Source: an uncultured Oceanospirillaceae bacterium
GTDB lineage: Bacteria; Pseudomonadota; Gammaproteobacteria; Pseudomonadales; Balneatricaceae
Reading direction: 5' to 3'
Assembly: GCA_937136055.1 (NCBI GenBank)
Contig: CAKZOD010000011.1
Coordinates: 1-64,000 of the forward strand
Length of the DNA stretch: 64,000 nt
Position 1 is the first letter of the stretch. The number at the start of each line of letters is the position of its first letter. This document shows, in pieces, positions 53,817 to 62,402 of this stretch. The translations under genes and the position numbers were made by a program. The notes below the pieces were generated by a model. The model was not told the origin of the DNA. It did not search any database and was given only the letters and a program-made list of their open reading frames with translations.

Positions 53817-55856
53817 TTACTCGCCAGAAATGCTCTGCTGAAGAGCGACTTCTGCCAATGGCAGCCATATGCAAAAGGAGCTACCTTTATCAGTTTTAGA
53901 GTGCACACTTATTTGCGCATTTTGAGACTGTATCAAAGAATAGCTAATGGATAAGCCGAGCCCTGTGCCGCCTTCTGTTTGACTAAAGAACGGATCAAAA
54001 ATATGTTCTAAAGTATCTACAGACATCCCACAACCGCGATCTGCTACGATAACAATGACAAAGCCTTTCCAGTTACGGGTGCTGATTTTTATTTCGCCAG
54101 AGATATCGCTGGCGGCAACGGCATTGATTAATAAATTGATGAGCACTTGCTGGTATTTTTGACGATTACCAACAGTTAATGCAGTGGCTCGAAGGTCACA
54201 TACAAGCGAGATGTTTTTGCGCAATAAATCGTGTTTGACTAAAATCCTTGTCGCATGAATAAGCTCGTTGACATCGATGTGGCTGTTGGTTTCAAAATGA
54301 TCACCTGGGCGTGAGAGTAGCAACAAATCATTGATGAGCGTGCGTATACGCTCTACTTGTTGCAGCATAATGTTTATATCGTCCTGAGCATCATAGCCAC
54401 AGCCTTGCAGCTCTGTGCTCATCAGATCTAAGTGACCTAAGATAACAGCGGTTGGGTTATTGATTTCATGAGCAATCCCAGCCGTTAATTGGCCGATTAC
54501 CGCCAGTTTTTCTTTAGCGATTAATTGCTCGCGAGTACTCTGTAGCAAGTTGATATGCTGATTGAGCGCCTGAGTGCGCTTAGACACTTTTACTTCCAAT
54601 AAACCTGCTTCTTGCTCAATATGATCGTGTTGACTCTCCAGTTGATCGAGCATGAGATTAAACTGTTGAGCGAGCGTCAGCAGCTCAAGGGAAGTATTAT
54701 TTGGTAAATTAATTCGTTGTCGAAAACCCGCTCTTATAGCGGTAATGACTTTTGCCATATTTTCAATAGGATAAAAAATACTTTTCGCGCCGTGAACAAC
54801 GATATAAGCGCAGCCAATAATGACAACAGTGACTAATAGCAGTAACTGCCAGAGCCAATCATAAAGTTCTTGACGAAAAGGGGCTTCTAAGAAGCCTGCG
54901 TAAATCATCCCAACGCGTGCCCCCGCGCTATCGGTAATCGGCAAATAACCCGATATGTACCAATCGTTAACAACAAAAGCGCGATCCAGCCAGCGCTCAC
55001 CTTCAATCAGCACTTTTTCACGCACTTGTGTTGACACTTTTGTGCCAATTGCTCGCCCGCCAACTTGGTGTTGATCTGGTACATTGGTTGAAATGCGAAC
55101 ATCGTCAAGGAAGAGAGTAACAGTGCCGACACTTTGAGTGTGCAATGAACCTTCGCTATAAACAGTTTGCTTGATTTGATCGACAAAAGCGTTGTTGCGG
55201 TTCATCAGCACACCACCGCTGAGAATTGCTCTGACCTTGCCATTATTGTCGATTAACGGATAAGCCAAGTGCAGCATCATTGCTCTATCTTCAACAGATT
55301 TTTGGGTTGAAGTGGCGTTTGCTGTGTTTTTAATTGGTACTTTTGCAAGCTCAACGAGTGACTTATCAATGGAAGCTAGTTGCAATGCACTGAAAACCTC
55401 AACGGCGCTACCACCTTCACCACGGCTTGCCGCATTGACTAATTTACTATTGAAATGCTGGCAAAGCGCAACGTTCGCCAATTTGCATTGGCGTTTGTCG
55501 AGTAGCTGGACAAAGCTTAGTCCTGCGCTTTGTTTTATTTCTCGTAGCTTTCGCTGCAAGGTTTGATGATAAAGGTCGGAGTTTCGAAACTGCGGGTGGA
55601 TTTGAAGGATTTTTATCAACTGCTGCTTTTGCGAGCTGATGACTAATTGATTGTAATAATGTTGTTGGGTGTTTTTAAAACCCTGGCTGGCAACGGCTAA
55701 GTCTGTGCTGGCTTTCATCAACAACTGACGGTAGCTGACCTGGTTGGTCCAAAAATAAAGCAGTGCTATCAGCATCAAAGCCATAAAAAGCATCGGGCCT
55801 AATACAAGGATAAGTAAGCGCGCTCTTATCCCTCGCGTTTTTTTGAACCAAGTCAA
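53817..55856 (-). CDS. Sensor histidine kinase with Cache domain
   Basis: 679 residues. First helix about 15-36, periplasmic Cache region about 40-330 (GMIYAGFLEAPFRQELY near its end), second helix about 333-352, HAMP, a coiled coil, then HisKA with LTAGIAHEINNPTAVILGHL and an HATPase with INLLINAVAAS, VADRGCGMS, GGTGLGLSISY. It belongs to the class that works with sigma-54 regulators (AauS/DctB-like). The start is TTG, one base after the stop of the response-regulator gene; no ATG preserves the first helix. It likely detects the OFA carrier's substrate. Confidence 0.9.
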   Translation of the reverse strand: MTWFKKTRGIRARLLILVLGPMLFMALMLIALLYFWTNQVSYRQLLMKASTDLAVASQGFKNTQQHYYNQLVISSQKQQLIKILQIHPQFRNSDLYHQTLQRKLREIKQSAGLSFVQLLDKRQCKLANVALCQHFNSKLVNAASRGEGGSAVEVFSALQLASIDKSLVELAKVPIKNTANATSTQKSVEDRAMMLHLAYPLIDNNGKVRAILSGGVLMNRNNAFVDQIKQTVYSEGSLHTQSVGTVTLFLDDVRISTNVPDQHQVGGRAIGTKVSTQVREKVLIEGERWLDRAFVVNDWYISGYLPITDSAGARVGMIYAGFLEAPFRQELYDWLWQLLLLVTVVIIGCAYIVVHGAKSIFYPIENMAKVITAIRAGFRQRINLPNNTSLELLTLAQQFNLMLDQLESQHDHIEQEAGLLEVKVSKRTQALNQHINLLQSTREQLIAKEKLAVIGQLTAGIAHEINNPTAVILGHLDLMSTELQGCGYDAQDDINIMLQQVERIRTLINDLLLLSRPGDHFETNSHIDVNELIHATRILVKHDLLRKNISLVCDLRATALTVGNRQKYQQVLINLLINAVAASDISGEIKISTRNWKGFVIVIVADRGCGMSVDTLEHIFDPFFSQTEGGTGLGLSISYSLIQSQNAQISVHSKTDKGSSFCIWLPLAEVALQQSISGE

Positions 55857-55857
55857 C

Positions 55858-57225
55858 TTATGCTTGCTCTGCGTTATTGTTAGATAGTTTGCGCTCGACG
55901 GTTTTACGAGTGATACCCAATATTTGCGCAGCTTTTGTCTTGTTGTTATCGCAGTGGTCTAATACTTTTGTAATGTGCTCAACTTCGACCTGCTCTAACG
56001 TCCAGTCATTTGGATAACCATTACTGCTAAGCTGTGTCTGCGGATTGAGTAGGGCGCTTGGCGAGCTGGTAAGTAGCAGAGAGCGCTCAATTAAATTACG
56101 TAATTCGCGAACATTTCCGGGCCAGTGGTAACTTTGCAAACAGTGTATATCTTGTTTGGTAATCGCTATTTTGGGCAGTGCTAATTGACTGCTTAATTTA
56201 GTATTAAAGTGCTCGACCAAAAGAGCTATATCATCAAGACGCTGACGCAAAGGGGGCAGCAATAAGGGGAGCACATTCAGGCGATAGAACAAATCACTGC
56301 GAAAAGCGCCTTGCGCGACTTGCTCTGTCAGCGGTTTGTTACTCGCAGCAACAATGCGTACATCGATACTTTTTTCGCGTTCGGTTCCTACTGGGCGGAT
56401 ACGAGATTCTTGTAGCACCCTAAGGAGCTTTCCTTGTAATAACAAAGGCATTTCACTAATCTCATCAAGGAAAATAGTGCCGCCATCGGCGTAGCTAAAT
56501 AACCCTTGGCGTGCTTGAGTTGCGCCAGTGAATGCCCCTTTAATATGACCAAATAGCTCAGACTCTATTAACTCTGCTGATACTGCTGCACAGTTTATAG
56601 GAACAAAGGGGCCTGTTCTGCCGCTGAGCTGATGTAGCTGTGCTGCGGCTAATTCCTTGCCTGTACCTGTCTCGCCCTCAATCAAAATGGAGGCGTTACT
56701 TGGAGCGACTTGTGCAATTAATTGATTGATTTGGTTAATTGCATCACTGTGCCCGAGCATACTAGAGTTTTGTCGATCTTGAGTAAGGCGCCTTTGTAAA
56801 ATATAGTTTTCGCGAGATAGCTTAAGACGGTTAAAGCAGCGCTCTATTACTCCACTTATTTGTTCTAAGCGAAAAGGTTTTAGGACAAAATCAAATGCCC
56901 CTAAGCGAACAGCAGCAACTGCATTTTCTAGATCTGCAAAACCTGTAATAAAGATTACATCAGGGCGTTTGTCGCCCTCTTCTAAGCTAGCTACCCAGTC
57001 TATACCAGAGGTTTGCGGCATATTAATATCGACGATTAACAGGTCATAGAGTTGTTGTTCTCTAAGATTGTCTGCCATCAATGTGCTAGAGGCGCAATCC
57101 ACCTTAGTGTAAATTTTGCTAAGTGCGCGCATCAAGACATTACAAATCCCCTCTTCATCATCAACAATTAAAATAGAGAACGGATGAAGGCTGCTAGAGG
57201 GAGGCTGTGGATGGTTAATAGACAT
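55858..57225 (-). CDS. Sigma-54-dependent response regulator (NtrC family)
   Basis: 455 residues: receiver domain with phosphoacceptor Asp in LLIVDINMPQTSG, AAA+ domain with Walker A GETGTGKE, sigma-54 contact HIKGAFTGA and GNVRELRNLIERSLL, and a C-terminal Fis-type helix-turn-helix (QILGITRKTVERKLS). It activates sigma-54 RNA polymerase. It is co-transcribed with the histidine kinase gene that follows one base later. The sigma-54 promoter at the nearby OFA carrier is its likely target. Confidence 0.95.
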   Translation of the reverse strand: MSINHPQPPSSSLHPFSILIVDDEEGICNVLMRALSKIYTKVDCASSTLMADNLREQQLYDLLIVDINMPQTSGIDWVASLEEGDKRPDVIFITGFADLENAVAAVRLGAFDFVLKPFRLEQISGVIERCFNRLKLSRENYILQRRLTQDRQNSSMLGHSDAINQINQLIAQVAPSNASILIEGETGTGKELAAAQLHQLSGRTGPFVPINCAAVSAELIESELFGHIKGAFTGATQARQGLFSYADGGTIFLDEISEMPLLLQGKLLRVLQESRIRPVGTEREKSIDVRIVAASNKPLTEQVAQGAFRSDLFYRLNVLPLLLPPLRQRLDDIALLVEHFNTKLSSQLALPKIAITKQDIHCLQSYHWPGNVRELRNLIERSLLLTSSPSALLNPQTQLSSNGYPNDWTLEQVEVEHITKVLDHCDNNKTKAAQILGITRKTVERKLSNNNAEQA

Positions 57226-57866
57226 AAATACCTAAGTTATTTTTATAAGATATGGCTTTTGCAAAATGCAGTAAGGGCAGACAATATAGGGTAAAAATTG
57301 CTGGAATAGTAGTGTTTCTAAATCATGTTGGTAGCGTATTAAGCGGATAAGGTTAAAATATTTTCGCATTATTTAAGCGTAATATGCTGTTTATCTCAAC
57401 GGCTATTTAGCTTTGGAAATAAATTTTTATATATTTCAAATATCACTTTAAAGGAAGCGCCAAGTAGTATTATTAACAGATAAGCGCGATGTTAGGCTGA
57501 CTAAACTGGTTAATGAAGCTTATTAAAAAGTACTAGGTGATGATGGGGTTGTTTAAAAGACAGAAAGCAAAAAGCCGAAATAATCATATCCATATGACGT
57601 ATTTCGGCTCTTTAAACTGTGCGCAATAATAGCTCCTTGCTCTATTTACCAACGTTCCTTATTAGTCGCGATTACATCCCTGTCGCTGCTTTTCAATATA
57701 TCTTCCTGATATGAAAAGCAAATAGATTGCACGAGAGGAAGGTTAACAAGCAGTGTGTCTAATTTGTTGGACAGATTGTTTTTTAAGACTTATTCCTAGA
57801 AAGAAGGTATTGGTTCCTTTGCTAACTTGCTGGCCTTAAATGTACATAAAAAGGGTGTAAATGATC
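57226..57866. other. Intergenic region, no gene found
   Basis: 641 bases, AT-rich, between the regulator gene and the frameshifted HTH gene. It holds a terminator-like hairpin (57573-57609) and an inverted GCTTTTCA...TGAAAAGC pair near 57690-57720. No coding frame or RNA gene was recognised. Confidence 0.5.
57573..57609. terminator. Terminator-like hairpin
   Basis: AGCCGAAATA / TATTTCGGCT, ten perfect pairs, with flanking A and T runs, about 260 bases beyond the stop of the frameshifted HTH gene on the minus strand. Confidence 0.65.
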
Positions 57867-58498
57867 TTAAATGGCGCTAACTTTAATTAAACAGCTTAAA
57901 GGGGACTTCTCAGGAAATAACAATACCCCATTTTTATCTGTTGTTTTCCAGTATGAAATAACTCTGCAAGGTTTTTTGGGAGCTTTGAACTCAACTGACA
58001 GCTCTATGCGCTCACCAGGCAGAGTATAAGGAATCGGTATTTTTGTCTGCTTGGGAATGAGCTGGTTATCACTACTGACATCGTTTAGCGCATCAACCTC
58101 TGTTTGGTCTTGGCAGCTTAAAAAGAGATCTTGCCAAGGCTCTTTTCCGGTGTTTAATACAGACCATGTTTTGATAAACACTTCGTTTGGTAATACAACC
58201 GAATTATCAGGGAAAGTAACATCATTGAGAAAACCGCTGTCTTGATCTTTGGTTACGATAGCTAATCTACGCTCTGATAAAGTATCCGAAAAATAGGGTT
58301 TTATTAGTTCAAGAGGGTGTGCATCTAAAACAGCAGCTAGCTTTATTAATGTTGAAAGACGTGCTTCCGCTACATTGCCTTGTAAAATGTTGTAAAGGGT
58401 CGCTCTTGAAAACCACATTTTTGCGCCAGCTCCTTTTTGTTTAAGCCTTTGGCAGCAATAAGTTCTTGTAATACTGTTTCGAAATGATGTCTATTCAT
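57867..58498 (-). pseudogene. XRE-type HTH plus NBR1-like Ig domain, frameshifted
   Basis: From the ATG at 58498 the frame reads NRHHFETVLQELIAAKGLNK, KELAQKCGF, then breaks. The next frame continues SRATLYNILQGNVAEARLST and LIKLAAVLDAHPLELI, which completes a normal XRE helix-turn-helix. One T is missing from a run (TTTT at 58409-58412 on the minus strand), a single-base loss that a sequencing error could also explain. The C-terminal 130 residues (NEVFIKTWSVLNTGKEPWQD, VISYWKTTD) look like the Ig-like domain of NBR1. If intact, the protein would have about 210 residues. No ribosome site is clear. Confidence 0.75.
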
Positions 58499-58673
58499 AT
58501 AGGTGGGCAGGGTCGATTATATAGCGATTCTTAGAAGTTAGTTTTTACAAGCTAATCCATTATAAATCAATAAGAAAGAGGCGTTATAATCAAAGAATGG
58601 TTAATGAGGGAGGATAAAAAGTGCCTGTTAAAGACACTTTTATGCTTGCTTCAATGGCTTTAAGGAGCTCGAA

Positions 58674-59309
58674 TTATCGGTTAAATCTTTGTGCTGCAAT
58701 GCTGCTATCGGCTAACGCAACTCTGACACCGGGTAACTGAACTTCTGCTTGATTAACTTTGCGAGTAAAGACTTCCATCACCATAGGTTTGAAGAACTCA
58801 AGGGGAAGTGAGTCATATTCAGGGTCAAAACTGGTTTGATCCCACATCTCGCAAAAATAAACAGCATCATCATAAAATGGCTCACCTAAGAAACGCTCGC
58901 GAGAATCAGGGTCAGCATTAGTGTGCTCTGCATAGTATTTACGCTGGAAAATGCCATGTTTTTCAATCACCCAGCGACACTGTTCGCGTACATAAGGGGC
59001 TAATATGACAGCGGCATATTGGTCGTGATTATAAGGTGCATACATATCGCCAATGTCATGCAATAAGGCAGATACAATCCAATCAACATCAGCGCCGTCG
59101 CGGTATGCACGAGTTGCTGACTGCACACTGTGCTCTAATCGAGTGACTTGATAGCCACTCAACGAGCTATCTAATTCACTCAAAGCTTTAAAAAGCCGCT
59201 CTCCTACTTTGCTGGCATAATCTGTTTCAAGTGCTTCTAGGAATTCGTAATCTTCTTTGTCGCCATCTACCATTTTGGTGAATTTAGCGATTGTCATTTG
59301 GCTGTTCAT
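58674..59309 (-). CDS. tmpB: TmpB-like HD-domain mixed-valence diiron oxygenase
   Basis: 211 residues, an HD fold of the PhnZ/TmpB/MIOX group rather than a phosphohydrolase. Candidate iron ligands are H60, H84, D85, H95, H118 and D157 (LEHS, LLHDIGD, YNHDQ, EKHGIF, MWDQT); H60 to H84 spacing matches PhnZ. In the known pathway TmpB cleaves (R)-1-hydroxy-2-(trimethylammonio)ethylphosphonate to glycine betaine and phosphate. It follows the TmpA-like gene by 51 bases on the same strand. PhnZ-type activity on 2-aminoethylphosphonate is the alternative, less likely given the partner. Confidence 0.75.
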   Translation of the reverse strand: MNSQMTIAKFTKMVDGDKEDYEFLEALETDYASKVGERLFKALSELDSSLSGYQVTRLEHSVQSATRAYRDGADVDWIVSALLHDIGDMYAPYNHDQYAAVILAPYVREQCRWVIEKHGIFQRKYYAEHTNADPDSRERFLGEPFYDDAVYFCEMWDQTSFDPEYDSLPLEFFKPMVMEVFTRKVNQAEVQLPGVRVALADSSIAAQRFNR

Positions 59310-59360
59310 GGCATGTTCTCGTCTGGTTGCGTGCTTTTTTTAGTTTTTGTTATTGGCTGA

Positions 59361-60464
59361 TTAATGCAGTTTCTTAGCTATTCGATAAATGCTTTTAGGT
59401 GCATCTCTATCAATGTAACAACCTTGTAGATGGCGCTCACCTTGTTGAGGGTCAAATTTTGTTCGCCCGTGTAGTATGCGGTTGTTATCAAACATCATTA
59501 ACTCCCCTGATGATAACTTAAATTTCTTCTCAAAATAGCTATCTTCTAACATTTCACCCAGCTTTTTTCGCGCAGCTTGGTACTGTTTTAACTGTGCAGA
59601 AGGTAGCAATGGTAGGTCATCAAGACGTGGACTGTAATGGATGCCGAGTACGTTCCCCAGTGCGTCTTTCTCTATTAGTGGATGGAAGGAGACAAGCTCG
59701 GTATCACTATCGAAAAAGCGAAAGCGTACAACGGTTTCTGTTAGCAGTTTATAGCTAAGTGGATCTTGTTGGCGCAGTGTTTCAACGATACTCAGGCCGT
59801 CGGCAAGGGTTGAGTAACCGCCGTCAGTTTGATTCTTGAGGCAGTGAAGTAGCTGAATACCTGGTACTGGATCGCGGTAGGGATTGTCTGTATGCGGGCC
59901 GATAGCATGTGGCGTATAAGCTAGATCATTGGGATTGGGCTTTGAGTAAACCTGGAAGTAACGGCCAAAGTTTGTATCGCGAATGTGACCGTAGTGCTCT
60001 GCTATTTTTAAGATGCTATCAGGGGCTGTTGGTGTGTTGTGTAAAATTAAATATCCGTAGGATAGAAATGACTCAACTGAATCAATAAACAGGGAGTGAT
60101 CTTGCTTTAAAGCCAGCCAATCAAATTTAACATTGAGCTCATCACTTGCTATCCACGCTTTGGTTTCTGGGATACCTGAATTAAAGCTGAGAGCTTGACG
60201 CTGCAAAAAATCCAGCTCAAACCTTGCCTGATGACCATCACTGAAGCTTACAAATACGGATTTTTCCTCGCAGTGTGCCTCAGTAATAGAGAGGTCGCAA
60301 TCTAGTAGATGAGGGTTAAATAAACGCTGTGCTGTTTTCTGGTCAACTTGATCAGGTTCTTGAACCCTTTCGCGTAGCCAGAGCGCGGGAAGTTCGATGA
60401 GTTGGTCTTGGTTCTGTAATTGAATGAGAACATCTTGTGGTTGTTTTTCGATGCGAATATTCAT
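59361..60464 (-). CDS. tmpA: TmpA-like Fe(II)/2-oxoglutarate dioxygenase
   Basis: 367 residues of the gamma-butyrobetaine hydroxylase/TauD class. The iron site is H191-x-D193 (GPHTDNPYR) and H332 (RILHGRTKF); the R344 region binds 2-oxoglutarate. The N-terminal GBBH-type domain has LWLRERVQEPDQVDQKTAQR, in which the zinc-binding cysteines of the usual WLRDNCxCxxC are absent. TmpA hydroxylates 2-trimethylaminoethylphosphonate. The pairing with a PhnZ-like HD protein decides for TmpA over a carnitine-synthesis enzyme; most annotations would call it gamma-butyrobetaine hydroxylase. A LysR gene is divergent. Confidence 0.78.
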   Translation of the reverse strand: MNIRIEKQPQDVLIQLQNQDQLIELPALWLRERVQEPDQVDQKTAQRLFNPHLLDCDLSITEAHCEEKSVFVSFSDGHQARFELDFLQRQALSFNSGIPETKAWIASDELNVKFDWLALKQDHSLFIDSVESFLSYGYLILHNTPTAPDSILKIAEHYGHIRDTNFGRYFQVYSKPNPNDLAYTPHAIGPHTDNPYRDPVPGIQLLHCLKNQTDGGYSTLADGLSIVETLRQQDPLSYKLLTETVVRFRFFDSDTELVSFHPLIEKDALGNVLGIHYSPRLDDLPLLPSAQLKQYQAARKKLGEMLEDSYFEKKFKLSSGELMMFDNNRILHGRTKFDPQQGERHLQGCYIDRDAPKSIYRIAKKLH

Positions 60465-60759
60465 GGCGTTACTCTATATCTGTCGGTCTGTATTTTGGCC
60501 TACTTAATTATTGGCATGTAGGCAGTATTGGGCGATTTGATCACGATATAAAGTTGTCTACAATTAGCTAAAAACTAATAGAATACATAATAAATTCTTA
60601 TGTATATGTGCTGGTCAAAAACAAGATTTAAGGATTTGAAAGTAACCGCTAATAAGTTTTGTATAAAGTATAGCCAATAAGGCTTTGAGTAACCTTTGTA
60701 GTTGTTGTATAAGAGGTGGTAGCGAGTTCTATTATTTAACCTAACTATAAGAAAAAGCT

Positions 60760-61674
60760 TTGCAAAGACTTATATCAAAACTCCCTCCTCATAAAGCGCT
60801 AATCGCTTTTGAAGCTGTTATGCGCTTAGGGACTGTAACTGCTGCTGCAAAAGAGTTAACCAGTACTCAGCCTGCAATATCACAGCATTTGAAGAATCTA
60901 GAAGCGAATTTAAATACTCAGCTTTTTGTGCGCAGCGGTCGCGGTTTAAAGCCTACTAATCAAGCTTTGGCTTATTATCAAGAGATTGAGCCGCTACTTT
61001 TGAAAATGGCTGAGGCTTCTGAGCAATTAAGACATGAGCAGGATGACAGTCGGATAGTTAATATTGTTAGCAACTGTGGTTTGGCGCATTTTTGGTTATT
61101 GCCATTACTACCTGATTTGCAGAGTCAGTTTCCTGAGATAACGTTGAAAGTGACTTTGTCTGATTCCGCAGAAATACCGACCCACAATGCATTGTTGCTT
61201 AGTTTTGGTAGGTTAGCTGAGCGCTCAACTCAACACACCCTGTTTATTGAAGAGGTATGTGCAGTTTGCAGTGCTGATTATGCCAAATCGCAGAGCCTAA
61301 GCTCATCAAGTACCATTGAAACCTTGGTACAACAGCCGTTTATTCATTTGGATGAGGATGAGCAGCGTTGGCTGAATTGGCGTGATTGGTTAGGCTATAG
61401 TGATTACAACTACAAACGGCCTGATAATGTTGTATTGCTAGGCAACTATTACTCTGTTATTGCTGAGGTGCAAAAAGGACAGGGAGTTTCTCTGGGGTGG
61501 CTGTGTTTGATGCAGCATCTAATTGATCAAAAGCAACTCGTTCAGGTTGGGCAAAAGGTTGTCTCTAGAGCAAACTATGGCTATTTCATTGATACCTTAA
61601 ATACTAACAGCCCAGACGATAAACTGGTCTGTGAATATCTATTAGAAAAAGCGGCGAGTAACTTCGTGCAATAG
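60760..61674 (+). CDS. LysR-family regulator divergent from tmpAB
   Basis: 304 residues. Winged helix (LPPHKALIAFEAVMRLGTV, AAAKELTSTQPAISQHLKNL) and the two-lobed co-inducer domain with VCAVCSADYAK and GVSLGWLCL, nearest in feel to GcvA-type LysR proteins. The start is a TTG; the fold requires the residues before the first ATG. By position it probably controls the tmpA-like gene, sensing the phosphonate or its product. The 295-base intergenic region carries no Pho box that I could find. Confidence 0.85.
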   Translation: MQRLISKLPPHKALIAFEAVMRLGTVTAAAKELTSTQPAISQHLKNLEANLNTQLFVRSGRGLKPTNQALAYYQEIEPLLLKMAEASEQLRHEQDDSRIVNIVSNCGLAHFWLLPLLPDLQSQFPEITLKVTLSDSAEIPTHNALLLSFGRLAERSTQHTLFIEEVCAVCSADYAKSQSLSSSSTIETLVQQPFIHLDEDEQRWLNWRDWLGYSDYNYKRPDNVVLLGNYYSVIAEVQKGQGVSLGWLCLMQHLIDQKQLVQVGQKVVSRANYGYFIDTLNTNSPDDKLVCEYLLEKAASNFVQ

Positions 61675-61737
61675 GGTTGCACCACTAACTTAAACAAATA
61701 GCGTGTAGGGTGTTTTCTATCTTAAACCACTGTTAGG

Positions 61738-62325
61738 TTAAGCTTTTTGCCAAATGAGTAACTGGTTATTTGCAGGCATAGCAATATCAGATACAAATGT
61801 GAGCTGTTGTTCTGTTGCAAGTTCACATAACGCTTCAAAATCGCGGATGCCGCTTTGCGAGTTACGGTTAATTAACCATTGTTCAAAGTCAGCATTTGAT
61901 GGGCTGGTGAATTCTCCTTGATATTTAAAAGGGCCGTAGCAGCAAAAATAGCCGTCTTGCTTTAAGTGCGCGCTCAGTTGTGAAAATAGCGCTTTAACAC
62001 TCTGCCAGCTCATAATGTGTAATGAATTAGAGGTGTAAATCATATCGTAACTTTGAGTCGGCCAACGCCCGTTAACATCAAGCTCAATTGCTTGATTTAT
62101 TTGGGGGTTATTAGACTGAGCAATATTGGCTAATAGCCCAGCATAGTATTCACCTTGGTCGCTGCACTGCCAAGATAAATGCGCGAGCTGTTCGCAAAAG
62201 TGGAATGCGTGTTGGCCAGAACCACTACCAATTTCCAAAACGCTGCTGGTTTGTTGAAGCCAAGGTAGTAGTGTTTCAAAAATGACTTGTTGGTTGCGCT
62301 CACACGAAGGGCTAAAGTTTTGCAT
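61738..62325 (-). CDS. DUF938 SAM-dependent methyltransferase
   Basis: 195 residues, Rossmann methyltransferase of the DUF938 family: SCERNQQVIFETLLPWL at the N-terminus, SAM loop VLEIGSGSGQHAFHF, and YGPFKYQGEFTSPSNADFEQ (read as GPFKYQGEFTSPSNADFEQ). The substrate is unknown. Single gene, between the LysR regulator and uvrD. Confidence 0.9.
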   Translation of the reverse strand: MQNFSPSCERNQQVIFETLLPWLQQTSSVLEIGSGSGQHAFHFCEQLAHLSWQCSDQGEYYAGLLANIAQSNNPQINQAIELDVNGRWPTQSYDMIYTSNSLHIMSWQSVKALFSQLSAHLKQDGYFCCYGPFKYQGEFTSPSNADFEQWLINRNSQSGIRDFEALCELATEQQLTFVSDIAMPANNQLLIWQKA

Positions 62326-62350
62326 TAGCTTATTGATCCTTAGTAAAGAG

Positions 62351-62376
62351 GCCTAAACAAAATTTCTTGTTCAGGC
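62351..62376. terminator. Terminator-like hairpin downstream of uvrD
   Basis: GCCTAAACAA / TTGTTCAGGC, nine of ten pairs with a six-base loop, 27 bases beyond the uvrD stop on the minus strand. Confidence 0.6.
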
Positions 62377-62402
62377 ACACTTTTATTTTGAAACTCTCTT
62401 TA

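Noticed and set aside
58674..59309. Calling the HD protein a phosphohydrolase
   Set aside because: The HD motif alone would suggest it, but the ligand spacing and the dioxygenase partner fit the PhnZ/TmpB oxygenases better.
60465..60759. Pho box upstream of tmpA
   Set aside because: CTGTCGGTCTGTATT at about 60480 lacks the 11-base repeat spacing, so phosphate control of tmpAB is not supported by sequence.
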